From Euglena gracilis (lineage: Eukaryota; Euglenozoa; Euglenophyceae; Euglenales; Euglenaceae), in assembly GCA_900893395.1 (NCBI GenBank), contig CAAHFI010813935.1, positions 1 through 64,000 on the forward strand: a stretch of 64,000 nucleotides of DNA, in the 5' to 3' direction. Made by a program: the position numbers and the translations under genes. Below the pieces are notes generated by a model. It was not told the origin of the DNA, ran no database searches, and saw nothing but the letters and a program-made list of their open reading frames with translations. Positions 44,003-56,497 of the stretch are shown in pieces. Within the stretch, counting starts at the first letter, position 1, and each line of letters begins with the position of its first letter.

Positions 44003-46013
44003 CCTCCGACAATTAAATTTTTAAATTTGCACATGGTGTGAAAGTGTTACCACCTCCCCCCCCATAATTCACCGTGGGACCTCTCCACGGGACCCCCCTT
44101 TGGTCAATTGGGGGGGGTTCAATTAGGGGGGGGGCGTCAATTAGGGGGGGGTGCCGTCGATTTGGGGGTGCTTCAGCACAGAATCCCCCCGGGCAGTCAA
44201 TTAGGGGGGGGTCGAAAAAATTTTCCCCGGGGCGTTTGGTCAATTAAGGGGGGGGTCAATTGGGGGGGGGAGGTGGTATTTCAAAAACTGTTCCTCAAAA
44301 AAAGCCAGCAAGCCCCTTCCATAACTTTAAGGATGATGTCGAAGTGCGATGAAAGATACTCTTCATCCACAAAAAAATGGCTTTGAGATGGAAGCAACGA
44401 GCCCAAGTAAAATCATCAACTATTCAACGAATTGTGAGAAATATAATCGCTGACGTACACCGAATGCCATACAGGTCAACAGGAGAGCGAGCAATGGAAA
44501 CAAATGTGTGCAGAAAGTGGATAGAACTTTACAAAATCAAGAAGGGGCATGTTTCAGATGGGAAATTAACAAAATTTGAGCTTTTTTTTCGTCCATTATT
44601 AGGTAAATTTTGCCAGTGGGACACCAGCTGAGCATTTTTTAGTCATTCGAATAATATGTAGGCAATTAACCCTTCACAATGACTATAGAATGACCCCCAA
44701 AACAGGCTAAAATGGTCAAAATTGATCAAAAAAAAGTCCAAAATTGGCAAAATTGACAAAAATTGACAAAAAATGACTTCAAATGGGCAAAAATGCAGCC
44801 TCCACCAACGATAAACATGACCTTGAAGGGCGGCGAAGTCGTTTTTGCAGTGGAAGGCTGTGGCTCGGGTCATTTTCCTGTGAGTCACACGGCTGGCCGA
44901 CGGCTGGCCGACGGCGTGCTCCCCCTTTCATTGACCGAGCCAAAAAAAAAACCCGTCGGCCGGGGCCGAGGGACAATAAGGGGGGACAATAGGGGGGGGT
45001 AGAAAATCTGACACCACCGGTGACAACCATGATTTCACACGGAAGGGAGGTTCGGGGTGAACCATGTCGCGACTTCCAATCTGACCATTCACATAAATTT
45101 TTTTAAAAAAAGTGCGGGACTCTGGGGTAATGCAAAAATTGGCACCCCCGCTGGCAAATTGCCCCCATATACCCTACATACCCCCATTAATTCTCACTCA
45201 CCCTCTGCTCCTTTCTTAAACACTTTTCATCCTTCGATGTTTTCCCCCTAAGTGTGAAATTCTCCGCTGTGCCCTGGGCGAGGGGAGGGCGGGGGCGCCT
45301 GCCCCCAGACCCCCTCTTCCCCCTGCCCCCCCAAATAACAGTTAAAATGCCATTGTCCGAATGCAAAGGAGGTTCGGCACGTCTGATGAGGACCCTCGGC
45401 CACTAGGGGGGGGGTCCCCATTTTGCCGTGCCGAGGGGGTCTGACCCCAGGGGGGGGGCTGCCGAACCTCCAAAGGTCACTGTCTTCGTCACAAAATAAT
45501 TTATCACCAGTTTTTTTTAACCCCGCAAGTGACCCCAACATGTATGCAACAGCATGGGGTGGATGGGATGGGGGGTGGAAGGAGTGTGGGGGTGTTTTGT
45601 TTGGTGGGGTTAAGCCCGAGTTACGGCCATTTCTTGGCGCCAATTTTGGCCATTTTACACTTTTTTCATTTGCATTTTTTCTGCAGGCCATAATAGCTTG
45701 TTTCGGGGTTCGGGGTGAGGGGCGTGGGGGGGTTGTGGCGGTGGTGAAGGGGATGTGGGGGGGAGGTTGGGTGGTGGGGGGGGGTTGAAAATTCAAAAAA
45801 AAAGCAAACGGCCGAGGATGATTCCCCAGGGCCTCACATAAGCCGATGAAAAACGACACACACGCATTAAATGTAACTTGCTTAACCGACGGAGGGCCCC
45901 AAAATAAATTTGCTTTGTGATGCAAGCACCGAGCCCAAGTAAGTTCATTGGCTATCAACGTTTCATGAATTGTCTGAAATATGACTGCTAACGTACAGCG
46001 AATACCGTTTTAG
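44003..46013 (+). repeat. Module B, copy 2
   Basis: Matches B1 with many run-length differences. MITE1 lies at 44050-44276 and the foldback structure near 45365-45470. The intron-like string at its right end (GTAAGT to TTTTAG, ending 46013) is intact. No gene is supported. Confidence 0.9.
44050..44276. mobile_element. MITE1 in B2
   Basis: 227 bp with the same CCACCTCCCCCC ends, flanked by TA at 44048-44049 and 44277-44278. It sits at the same position as in B1, so it was copied with the module and is not a separate insertion. Confidence 0.82.
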
Positions 46014-46695
46014 GTCAGATCATGGCTCAAAAAGAATAAATACTCAAATGATGAAATGTATCAAAAAAATATTGGCGGGCTGGGTCCTGACACACCCACG
46101 TCGACAGTTGTGAGTTTCACTTTTCACTTTCACTTTCGCCTGGAGCGGGACAGAGCGCCAGGCGAAATTCGTGGGATCCGAGGGCTGATGCCCCAGTTCC
46201 CACTATTGGCGAAAAAGGTTACACCTAAACACACACACGCACATCACCGCTGTTTGAAAAAATCTCGAACGTGCAATTTTGGAAAGCAATGGGTGACCAA
46301 CTTTTGCTTTTGTTTTTTTTACCCCGCAAGTGACCCCAACATGTATGCAACAGCATGGGGTGGATGGGATGGGGGTGGAAGGAGTGTGGGGGTGTTTTGT
46401 TGGGTGGGGTAAGCCTGAGTTACGGCCATTTCTTGGCGCGAAATTTGGCGATTTTACACTTTTTTCATTTTGCATTTTTTCTGCAGGCCATAATAGCTTG
46501 TTTCGGGGTTCGGGGTGAGGGGGTGGGAGGGTTGTGGCGGTGGTGAAGGGATGTGGGGGGGGGACGTTGGGTGGTGGGGGGGGGTTGAAAAATTCAAAAA
46601 AAATAAGCAAACGGCCGAGGATGATTCCCCAGGGCCTCATATAAGCCGATGAAAAACGACACACACGCATTAAATGTAACTTGCTTAACCGACGG
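46014..46695 (+). repeat. Module D, copy 3 (head only), chimeric with B tail
   Basis: It opens with the D-type A fragment (ACCGCTGTTTG) and the T-run/CCCCGCAAG submodule as in D1, then near 46580 switches to B-type sequence (GTTGAAAAATTC, CGGCCGAGGATG) and ends AACTTGCTTAACCGACGGAGGGCCCC as in the B tail. The two source stretches are paralogs, so this looks like homologous exchange between D and B. Confidence 0.8.
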
Positions 46696-46937
46696 AGGGC
46701 CCCAAAATACAAAATCCTTGTGTATCCAAGTCGTTTTGAGGGGCAAATCCCTTGTGTTTCCAAGTCGTCTTGGGGGCAAATCCCTATTGTTGCTCAAATG
46801 TCCGAGGGCCCCAAAAACTGTCTCAGGGCCCAAAAAATAGCAAAATCCCTTGTGTTTCCAAGTCGTTGGGGGGGGGGGCAAATCCTTTGTGTTTCCAGGT
46901 CGTTTTGGGGGGCAAATCCCCTTTGTTGCTCAACTGT
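46696..46937 (+). repeat. Module G minisatellite
   Basis: Degenerate repeats of 30-40 bp: CAAATCCCTTGTGTTTCCAA with GTCGTTTTGGGGGG, alternating with TTGTTGCTCAACTGTC and GAGGGCCCCAAAA. About nine iterations extend into the start of module H (to about 47045). Related repeats end module C (11520-11699). This is the only stretch of more than 100 bp without a full second copy in the window. Confidence 0.8.
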
Positions 46938-47396
46938 CTCACGGCCCAAAAATGATGAAATCCCTTGTGTTTCCAAGTCGCTTTGCGCAAATCCCTGGCC
47001 TCAAAATAACCAAATCCCTTGTGTTCCTTGTGTGCCAACATCAAAAAAAGTGGGGGGGGGTCCGGTCATGGCAGTAGCTTTGGCCTGGGGGGTGGGGTGG
47101 TGGGGGTCGACCACATGGTCGGCCACGGTCGCCTCGGTCGCCCTCCGTCGCCCTCGTGCGTGGGGGGGGACCGAGGGTGACCGAGCTTTCTCTTGTGGGG
47201 TCGACCGAGGGCGACCACGGTCGACCCCACCCCACAACCATACCCCCCCCCCTTTGCAAAGTCGGTCGCCCTCGGTCGACCCCCACAACCGAAGCTCGGT
47301 TGTCCTCGGTCCCCCCCACGACCGACCCCCCCCCCCCCCGCAAAGAGGTGTTCTGTGACTGGGTGAGAGGTTAGTGGAAAATGAGCGAGGAGAATA

Positions 47397-47596
47397 CCAT
47401 GCCCCCCCCCCCCGAGTTAGTCACCCCCCCTATTAGTCACCTTTGGGCCCCAGGTAAAAAAAATCCGAAGGGAAACATTTTCTGTGAAAAAAAAGCCAAA
47501 ATTGGACACCCACAATTCTTGCCTTGTTGCCATCCATTGAAAAGTGCCCTGGAATTTCCCTTCCAGGGGGGGTGACTACTGTGGGGGGGGGCACGG
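47397..47596. mobile_element. MITE2, internally deleted, in H2
   Basis: 200 bp with both ends and flanking TA kept (47395-47396 and 47597-47598). Against H1 it has lost about 116 bp between two GGAATT(T)CCC strings, including the internal repeat of the left end. It is a typical short deletion derivative formed through microhomology. Confidence 0.78.
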
Positions 47597-47968
47597 TAAA
47601 ATGCCAGGGGGCATGTGTGTTCTGGTGTTGCCTTCTTTGGCGTGCTAGTGACGTACTGCTGCGTGGAAAATGAGCGAGGCTCACCTTCTGAGACAAGAAC
47701 TGTGTTTGGGCAAGTGTTAGGGGGAGGGGTGGCTCTTGTTGCCTTCGTTGGCGTGTTTGTCTCGGGTGGTTCTTGTGCTGCCTTCCTTGGTGTGTGTGTC
47801 TCGTGTGGGGGAGGAGGTTGTGTGGCGCAGGTACGCAGCCTTGACGGCCTGCCGGACTATTTGCGCTTGGGTGGTTGGATTGGATTGTATCTTGTTGGAC
47901 AACGGTGTTGGTGTTGAGTTTGTTGCCCAGCCTCACAACGTCCTCGCCGTCGTTTGCACAGTTTGCGG

Positions 47969-48696
47969 TGAAATGGGGTTTGTATTTAGTTTGAGTAGGG
48001 AGAGTGAGAGCCTCTGGAGGAGCCACACAAGCAGTTTCGATATCTCTTTCGCTCGTGTCGCTAGTGTCAAGGAGAGAGCCTTGCCAGACCTCTGCTTCGG
48101 TTTGGCGTTGCTGCCAGCCCTCCCGCTGCCCCAGCAAGGCTTTGAGTAGGGTGGACATCAGTGTGCGGTCTTCCTTGCCCAGTCCCCCGAAGCAGTCAAG
48201 ACGAAGGCAGTGAGCCGCCACCCCCGCTTTGCACAGGCGGCATCCTATTTCCGGTGTTTTTCGGCTTCTTGCCTCTCCTACCAGGCTTGCAGTGGGTGGC
48301 ACGACCAAGAGGGTTGCTTGGAATTTGGGTGAAATGGGGTTTGTATTTAGTTTGAGTAGGGAGAGTGAGAGCCTCTGGAGGAGCCACACAAGCAGTTTCG
48401 ATATCTCTTTCGCTCGTGTCGCTAGTGTCAAGGAGAGAGGCCTTGCCAGACCTCTGCTTCGGTTTGGGCGTTGCTGCCAGCCCTCCCGCTGCCCCAGCAA
48501 GGCTTTGAGTAGGGTGGACATCAGTGTGCGGTCTTCCTTGCCCCAGTCCCCCGAAGCAGTCAAGACGAAGGCAGTGAGCCGCCACCCCCGCTTTGCACAG
48601 GCGGCATCCTATTTCCGGTGTTTTTCGGCTTCTTGCCTCTCCTACCAGGCTTGCAGTGGGTGGCACGACCAAGAGGGTTGCTTGGAATTTGGGTGA
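47969..48696 (+). repeat. ~361 bp tandem duplication in H2
   Basis: GTGAAATGGGGTTTGTATT recurs about 361 bp later, and the duplicated part ends GGAATTTGGGTGA before GGCGAATGG. The join reads GGGTGAAATGG and shares GGTGA between both ends. H1 and H3 have one copy. Copies differ by a few single-base gains. Confidence 0.9.
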
Positions 48697-49221
48697 GGCG
48701 AATGGTGACGTCGATTGCCACGGGTCCGTCACTGTTCAGTCGTGTAATAAAAAAACATCGCCGGGGCAGGTGTTGTCGTCATGTCAGCCATGTCACGTTC
48801 ATCACCTGTTTGTTGTGCTGCAAGACTTTCTTCTGTTGTGTCCAAGACTTTCTGAACTTCCCTGGCGCAACTTTGTGGCTTCCAAGCCAAGAAAGTAACG
48901 GCACAATCCCCTGGCGTTCGGAGACCCAAAAATTAGGAACGGCCAATCCTAATTTTGAGTACCTTCTCCCTGCTCCCATTAGTGCAAGAACAATGTTCAA
49001 ATGCTTCATATTTGCTAGAAAATACTGCTCTTGTCCAAGGATTTTGTTGTTTTTTTAATTCTGATCGATCTGCTTTCAGGATGTGAGTGAACTTGTCCGA
49101 AGTAAAGTACAATAGCTCACGAAAGAACCAGAAAATTTGAGTGCTCAAAACTAGAGATTCCCCCTCCTTTTTTTTTGCCTTGGTAAAAGACTGTTGAAAA
49201 CTACTAAGGACCCCGTACCCT

Positions 49222-49678
49222 CGGTTGGGCGTGCTGTCGGGGCCACCTAATGTGCTCCGGCAGGGGGTTTTTGAGGTCGGCGGTTCCAAAAAGATCGTCC
49301 GTTTTTGGTGGCCGCCACCGAGAACGAGCAAACAGCCCCGGCAATTTTCAGGCTCACATCCCAAATGCCTCAAAAATCCCAGAGAGGCAGGGGTGCCATA
49401 TCTCCGACTCGGTGCGTGGTTTGGGCCACCTGATGTGCTCCGTAAGGGGGTTTTTGAGGTCGGCGGTTCCAAAAACGTCGTCCATTTTTGGTGGCCGACC
49501 ACCCAGGGCCGGCAAACGGCCCCAGGGAATTATCTTGCCGGTCGAATATTCCGGGAATGGGGGGTGGCACATCACCGATTGGTGCGTGGTTCGGTCCACC
49601 TAGTGTGCTCCGGCAGGGGGTTTCGAGGGCGGCGGTTCCGAAAACCTCGCCCACTGTTGGTGGCCGGCCACCAAAAAC
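49222..49678 (+). repeat. Module I, copy 2
   Basis: Three tandem units as in I1, each at the same position and with the same unit-specific variants. There are single-base losses in GGTGGCCGCCACC and in the G-runs. Confidence 0.85.
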
Positions 49679-51423
49679 TTGGCAAACGGCCGCCAAAAGC
49701 TGCTTAAAATCAGGGAAGTCGCTTAAAATTTCTGGGTTACCCGGGAGTTGGGGGGCCAAAAAATGTACCAGACACAGGTTTTTGAGGGTGCTGAATCCAA
49801 AAAAGTGGGTCATTTGGCTTAATTTTTCGTTTTACGAAACTCGATTTTCCCAATTTGAGGGACATTTTGGCCGTCGTGGCCCCAAATTTAAAAGGAAAAG
49901 GGGAGGAAACCACAGGAAAAACGCTGGTGCAACGTTGGTTGAAAAAGTTCAGGGCAAGTTGGGAACCCCCCCGTTTTTGGGGTCACCAAATCACAAAAAG
50001 CGTCGAAAACAAATGGTTGCACAGTTTTTCGTGCGAAATTTGCAACAAAAAAAACTGCGCAATTCTCTTGCGCGGGAAGGTGCATGAAAAACTCTGGCCT
50101 TTTTCCTTTTGAAATAAGTGTGGCCAGGCACAAAACATTCAAAGATGAAAAACACCGAAGATTGTTCAATTATTTAAATTCTGGTCATGGAGAATGAAAA
50201 CACCTTGGAAACCAACACACCTTGGTAACAAGAGCAATCCGACAATTTAGATCCTTGGGGTGGACATTTCCGAGCTTGGGTCCAAGGCACCCGAGCTTGG
50301 GTCCAAGGCACCCGACTCAATTGGGGCCAATCCTTCTGAGTCTTCCCGTCCAAACGAGAAGAATCGGAAGGATTCACCCATTATTATCTCGGCGATGATA
50401 AGTGGAAATGGCAAAGCTGAAAGAAACAGCGTATGCAGACAACATATGTTGTTCCTGAGAAGATTCTCTATCCATCGATACAATTGTCAGGTCCTGCATC
50501 CCAAAGGATCAAGAGTTCCGGAGTTGGTCCAAGCTTTTTTTTTGGTCCAAGCACTGCGATGCGGCAACAAAGTCGGCGACGCAAGCAAAGGTGCCCTCGA
50601 CTTACCCCAAGTTTTAAGCACCCGCATGCCCCAAAGAACACGTCAAGGTATTGATCCCCTTTGCCCAAGCTTTTAGGTGGCCCGGTCGGCTGCCGCTGAA
50701 CAAACCTACCCACTTTCTCCGCAGCGTGTCCCAATGGTGCCTTAGTAATGCACTGTGAATTTGCGAATGGCAAGAATGCGCCTGTTGAAATATTGTTCTT
50801 CAATAAAAAGCCAGCTAGCCCCGTCCGAAACTTTTGTGGCTGATGGGGAAGTGCGATGAAAGAGTCTCTTTTTAGGAGGCTGAAAATGCATCCGCTTTGG
50901 GTGCTTTTTGGTATAAAAAAAAACGACCGTGAAAAATTTGCTTTGTGATGCAAGCACCGAGCCCAAGTAAGTTCATTAGCTATCAACGTTTCATGAATTG
51001 TTAGAAATATGACTGCTAACGTACAGCGAATACCGTACAGGTCATCAACAGGAGAGCAATAGAAATAGAAAGTGTCCAGAAAGTGGATGGAACCTTTTGG
51101 GTAGTTCTTGGGGAGGCAATTCCAACCTCCACCCCCACACGCAGGGAGGGGGTCCGGGGGGTCCGGGGGGGTCGGGGGGAGGGGGGGGGGGGGGGGCGGG
51201 GGGGGGGGTGTTTTCTGGCCGCGCACACAAAGAGGGGCCCTGAAAAAGCGTTGGCCGGCTCGGGGCCCAATTTTTTTCGCCCGAAACTGCCAACCCTTTG
51301 CCACCGCTCCCCAACCTTTTACTAACTTTATAATGGCACCTTGGGTCGTTTCCATTCGGGAAACAGCCAAGGGGCCGAGGGATGATGCCCCAGAGCCCCC
51401 TATTAGCTGAAAAAAACAGGGGG
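49679..51423 (+). repeat. Module E, copy 5
   Basis: I-joined form. It has a ~21 bp tandem duplication (GAGCTTGGGTCCAAGGCACC twice, 50272-50313) seen in no other copy. The G-run near 51170-51208 is longer than in most copies. It leads into array V with the usual E-adjacent edge. Confidence 0.9.
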
Positions 51424-54400
51424 GTGGGGGGTCCGTGGGGGGTCCGGGGAGGACGGGGGGTCCGGGGGGGGAGTTGGTGTTTTCTGGCCGCACACACATT
51501 TTTCCGCAATGTGTGCCTAAGGAATGCAAAGGGGGGCTTTTGGCGCTGTTTTTGCTCCTACGGAACTTCGGAAAATTTGGAAAATTTTTGGGAAATAATA
51601 CCCCCCCCCTCGAGCCGGGCTTCAGGCGAAAAAAATAATCCCCTGGGGATGTTATTTGGGGGGTTACCATGATTAAGAGTTTTTGTCGGTGATTTTGAAT
51701 GTGGGGGGGGGGTAAGTCCGGGGGTTTTCATGTCATTCTGACCTCAAAAAAAAAATAATTCCCGGGAGAGCCGATGCCCAAAACAAGAAAGCTCGTATTT
51801 TGTCCAATCCTGCTCCAACTTGCTTGAAAAGACAGGCAAAAGTCCCTTTGGATGTGCCTGGGGGGGGGGCCATCACCGGGTCAGATCATGGCTCAAAAAG
51901 AATAAATACTCAAATGATGAAATGTATCAATAAAATATTGGCGGGCTGGGTCCTGACACACCCACGTCGACAGTTGTGAGTTTCACTTTTCACTTTCGCC
52001 TGGAGCGGGACAGAGCGCCAGGCGAAATTCGTGGGATCCGAGGGCTGATGCCCCAGTTCCCACTATTGGCCGAAAAAGGTTACACCTAAACACACACACG
52101 CACATCACCACCGTTTGAAAAAATCTCGAACGTGCAATTTTGGAAAGCAATGGGTGGCCAACTTTTGCCGGGAGTGGGGTCCGGGGGGAGATCGACGTTG
52201 TTGGTTTTTTCTGGCTGTTCACACATAAGAGTGACCCTAGAAAAAGCGGTGGCGGGCTTTGGGCCACATATATTGCAAAAAATGGAGCCCACACTGGTTG
52301 ACTCTTCTCCCTTGGGAACATTGCTCACCCGCTTGAGGTTTGGGAAGTTGAAAAACTTGAAATGAATGCCTTTGGTCGGAGGGTCCGGGCTGTAGGTTGC
52401 ATCCCAATCTGGCCGTTCACGCAAATCATGCAAGGTGAAATGAAAAGCATTGGGGCTGGAAAGCATCAAAGGTTGGCGGGGGACTTTCACCTTCGCGGGG
52501 GGGGGTGTGGGGGTCCGGGGAGGACGGGGGGTCCGGGGGGGGGAGTTGGTGTTTTCTGGCCGCACATTTTTCCGCAATGTGTCCCAATGGTGCCTAAGGA
52601 ATGCAAAGGGGGCTTTTGGCGCTGTTTTTGCTCCTACGGAACTTCGGAAAATTTCGAAAATTTTTGGGAAATAATACCCCCCCCCTCGAGCCGGGGCTTC
52701 AGGCGAAAAAAATAATCCCCTGGGGGATGTTATTTGGGGGGGTTACCATGATGTTAAGTTTTTGTCGGTGATTTTGAATGTGGGGGGGGGTAAGTCCGGG
52801 GGTTTTCATGTCATTCTGACCTCAAAAAAAAAAGCAAAAAAAATTTCCCGGATGCCCAAAACAAGAAAGCTCGTATTTTGTCCAATCCTGCTCCAACTTG
52901 CTTGAAAAGACAGGCAAAATCCAAAGGACGTCCCTTTGGATGTGCCTGGGGGGGGGGCCATCACCGGGTCAGATCATGGCTCAAAAAGAATAAATACTCA
53001 AATGATGAAATGTATCAAAAAAAATATTGGCGGGCTGGGTCCTGACACACCCACGTCGACAGTTGTGAGTTTCACTTTTCACTTTCGCTTTCGCCTGGAG
53101 CGGGACAGAAGGCGAAATTCGTGGGATCCGAGGGCTGATGGTTCCCACTATTGGCCGAAAAAAGGTTACACCTAAACACACACACCGCACATCACCACCG
53201 TTTGAAAAAATCTCGAACGTGCAATTTTGGAAAGCAATGGGTGGCCAACTTTTGCCGGGAGTGGGGTCCGGGGGGAGATCGACGTTGTTGGTTTTTTCTG
53301 GCTGTTCACACATAAGAGTGACCCTAGAAAAAGCGGTGGCGGGCTTTGGGCCACATATATTGCAAAAAATGGAGCCCTGGTTGACTCTTCTCCCTTGGGA
53401 ACATTGCTCACCCGCTTGAGGTTTGGGAAGTTGAAAAACTTGAAATGAATGCCTTTGGTCGGTCCGGGCTGTAGGTTGCATCCCAATCTGGCCGTTCACG
53501 CAAATCATGCAAGGTGAAATGAAAAGCATTGGGGGAAAGCATCAAAGGTTGGCGGGGGGACTTTCACCTTCGCGGGGGGGGGGTCCGTGGGGGGTCCGGG
53601 GAGGACGGGGGGTCCGGGGGGGGGAGTTGGTGTTTTCTGCACACACATTTTTCCGCAATGTGTCCCAATGGTGCCTAAGGAATGCAAAGGGGGGCTTTTT
53701 TTTTTGCTCCTACGGAACTTCGGAAAATTTCGAAAATTTTTGGGAAAATAATACCCCCCCGAGCCGGGGCTTCAGGCGAAAAAAATAATCCCCTGGGGAT
53801 GTTATTTGGGGGGTTACCATGATGTTAAGAGTTTTTGTCGGTGATTTTGAATGTGGGGGGGGGGTAAGTCCGGGGGTTTTCATGTCATTCTGACCTCAAA
53901 AAAAAACAGCAAAAAAATAATTCCCGGGAGAGCCGATGCCCAAAACAAGAAAGCTCGTATTTTGTCCAATCCTGCTCCAACTTGCTTGAAAAAGACAGGC
54001 AAAATCCAAAGGACGTCCCTTTGGATGTGCCTGGGGGGGGGGCATCACCGGTCAGATCATGGCTCAAAAAGAATAAATACTCAAATGATGAAATGTATCA
54101 AAAAAAAATATTGGCGGGCTGGGTCCTGACACACCCACGTCGACAGTTGTGAGTTTCACTTTTCACTTTCGCTTTCGCCTGGAGCGGGACAGAGCGCCAG
54201 GCGAAATTCGTGGGATCCGAGGGCTGATGCCCCAGTTCCCACTATTGGCCGAAAAAGGTTACACCTAAACACACACACGCACATCACCACCGTTTGAAAA
54301 AATCTCGAACGTGCAATTTTGGAAAGCAATGGGTGACCAACTTTTGCTGGGAGTGGGGTCCGGGGGAGATCGACGTTGTTGGTTTTTTCTGGCTGTTCAC

Positions 54401-55800
54401 ACATAAGAGTGACCCTGAGAAAAGCGCGGGCTTTGGGCCACATATATTGCAAAAAATGGAGCCCACACTGGTTGACTCTTCTCCCTTGGGAACATTGCTC
54501 ACCCGCTTGAGGTTTGGGAAGTTGAAAAACTTGAAATGAATGCCTTTGGTCGGAGGGTCCGGGCTGTAGGTTGCATCCCAATCTGGCCGTTCACGCAAAT
54601 CATGCAAGGTGAAATGAAAAGCATTGGGGGCTGGAAAGCATCAAAGGTTGGCGGGGGGACTTTCACCTTCGCGGGGGGGGGGTCCGTGGGGTCCGGGGAG
54701 GACGGGGGTCCGGGGGGGGAGTTGGTGTTTTCTGGCCGCACACACATTTTTCCGCAATGTGTCCCAATGGTGCCTAAGGAATGCAAAGGGGGGCTTTTGG
54801 CGCTGTTTTTGCTCCTACGGAACTTCGGAAAATTTCGAAAATTTTTGGGAAATAATACCCCCCCCCTCGAGCCGGGGCTTCAGGCGAAAAAAATAATCCC
54901 CTGGGGATGTTATTTGGGGGGTTACCATGATGTTAAGAGTTTTTGTCGGTGATTTGAATGTGGGGGGGGGTAAGTCCGGGGGTTTTCATGTCATTCTGAC
55001 CTCAAAAAAAAACAGCAAAAAAATAATTCCCGGGAGAGCCGATGCCCAAAACAAGAAAGCTCGTATTTTGTCCAATCCTGCTCCAACTTGCTTGAAAAGA
55101 CAGGCAAAATCCAAAGGACGTCCCTTTGGATGTGCCTGGGGGGGGGGCCATCACCGGTCAGATCATGGCTCAAAAAGAATAAATACTCAAAGATGAAATG
55201 TATCAAAAAAAATTGGCGGCTGGGTCCTGACACACCCACGTCGACAGTTGTGAGTTTCACTTTTCACTTTCACTTTCGCCTGGAGCGGGACAGAGCGCCA
55301 GGCGAAATTCGTGGGATCCGAGGGCTGATGCCCCAGTTCCCACTATTGGCCGAAAAAGGTTACACCTAAACACACACACGCACATCACCACCGTTTGAAA
55401 AAATCTCGAACGTGCAATTTTGGAAAGCAATGGGTGACCAACTTTTGCCGGGAGTGGGGTCCGGGGGAGATCGACGTTGTTGGTTTTTTCTGGCTGTTCA
55501 CACATAAGAGTGACCCTAGAAAAAGCGGTGGCGGGCTTTGGGCCACATATATTGCAAAAAATGGAGCCCACACTGGTTGACTCTTCTCCCTTGGGAACAT
55601 TGCTCACCCGCTTGAGGTTTGGGAAGTTGAAAAACTTGAAATGAATGCCTTTGGTCGGAGGGTCCGGGCTGTAGGTTGCATCCCAATCTGGCCGTTCACG
55701 CAAATCATGCAAGGTGAAATGAAAAGCATTGGGGGCTGGAAAGCATCAAAGGTTGGCGGGGGGACTTTCACCTTCGCGGGGGGGGGGTCCGTGGGGGGTC
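51424..55800 (+). repeat. Module A array V (about four units, many short deletions)
   Basis: Unit starts are at 51569, 52645, 53721 and 54826, with periods of 1076, 1076 and 1105. The first is of the E-adjacent type. The first two complete units are some 40 bp short because of many separate losses of 2-12 bp, for example GGGACAGAAGGCG for GGGACAGAGCGCCAGGCG near 53105 and TTTTCTGCACAC for TTTTCTGGCCGCACAC near 53632. The last unit is cut in its G-rich core at 55800, where TCCGG meets CGGCCC of module H. Confidence 0.9.
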
Positions 55801-55930
55801 CGGCCCAAAAATGATGAAATCCCTTGTGTTTCCAAGTCGCTTTGCGCAAATCCCTGGCCTCAAAATAACCAAATCCCTTGTGTTCCTTGTGTGCCAACGT
55901 CAAAAAAAGTGGGGGGGGTCCGGTCATGGC

Positions 55931-56121
55931 ACGAGGACAACCGAGCTTCGGTTGTGGGGGTCGACCGAGGGCGACCGACTTTGCAAAGGGGGGGGGGGTA
56001 TGGTTGTGGGGGGGGTCGACCGTGGTCGCCCTCGGTCGACCCCCACAAGAGAAGCTCGGTCACCCTCGGTCCCCCCCCCCCACGACCGAGGGCGACGGAG
56101 GGCGACCGAGGCGACCGTGGG
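55931..56121 (-). repeat. Inverted GTCGAC segment in H3
   Basis: From ACGAGGACAACCGAGC to GGCGACCGTGGG this is the reverse complement of H1 from about 15211 to 15400. Forward sequence resumes at CCCCCGCAAAGAGG. Some 50 bp next to the left break and about 20 bp next to the right break of the forward form are missing. The spacer and both arms of the large inverted repeat lie within the flipped piece. Confidence 0.87.
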
Positions 56122-56183
56122 CCCCCGCAAAGAGGTGTTCTGTGACTGGGTGAGAGGTTAGTGGAAAATGAGCGAGGAGAATA

Positions 56184-56497
56184 CCATGCCCCCCCCCCGA
56201 GTTAGTCACCCCCCTATTAGTCACCTTTGGGCCCCAGGTAAAAAAAAAAATCCGAAGGGAAACATTTTCTGTGAAAAAAAAAGCCAAAATTGGACACCCA
56301 CAATTCTTTGCTTGTTGCCATCCATGAAAAGTGCCCTGGAATTCCCAAAAACAACCTTGAAACCCCCCAAGGCTTTGGGTGGGGGCAAAATTTGGGCAAA
56401 AATTGCTCCCCCCCCCCGAGTTAGTCACCCCCCCCTTATTATCACCTTGGCGGAATTTCCCTTCCAGGGGGGTGACTAACTGGGGGGGGGGGCACGG
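56184..56497. mobile_element. MITE2 in H3
   Basis: 314 bp, with both terminal inverted repeats, the internal duplicate of the left end, and TA at 56182-56183 and 56498-56499. Same position as in H1. Confidence 0.76.

Larger units (their letters stand above)
46938..49221 (+). repeat. Module H, copy 2
   Basis: It keeps the large inverted repeat in forward orientation and a shortened MITE2 (47397-47596). Two further changes set it apart: a ~361 bp tandem duplication (47969-48696), and loss of about 440 bp (H1 16959-17400) at 49113, where ACAAT joins AGCTCACG. The long minus open frame over 47433-48563 is an artefact of the tandem duplication. Confidence 0.88.

Noticed and set aside
47433-48563. 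376-codon minus frame in H2
   Set aside because: Created by the 361 bp tandem duplication and single-base losses. H1 and H3 do not have it.
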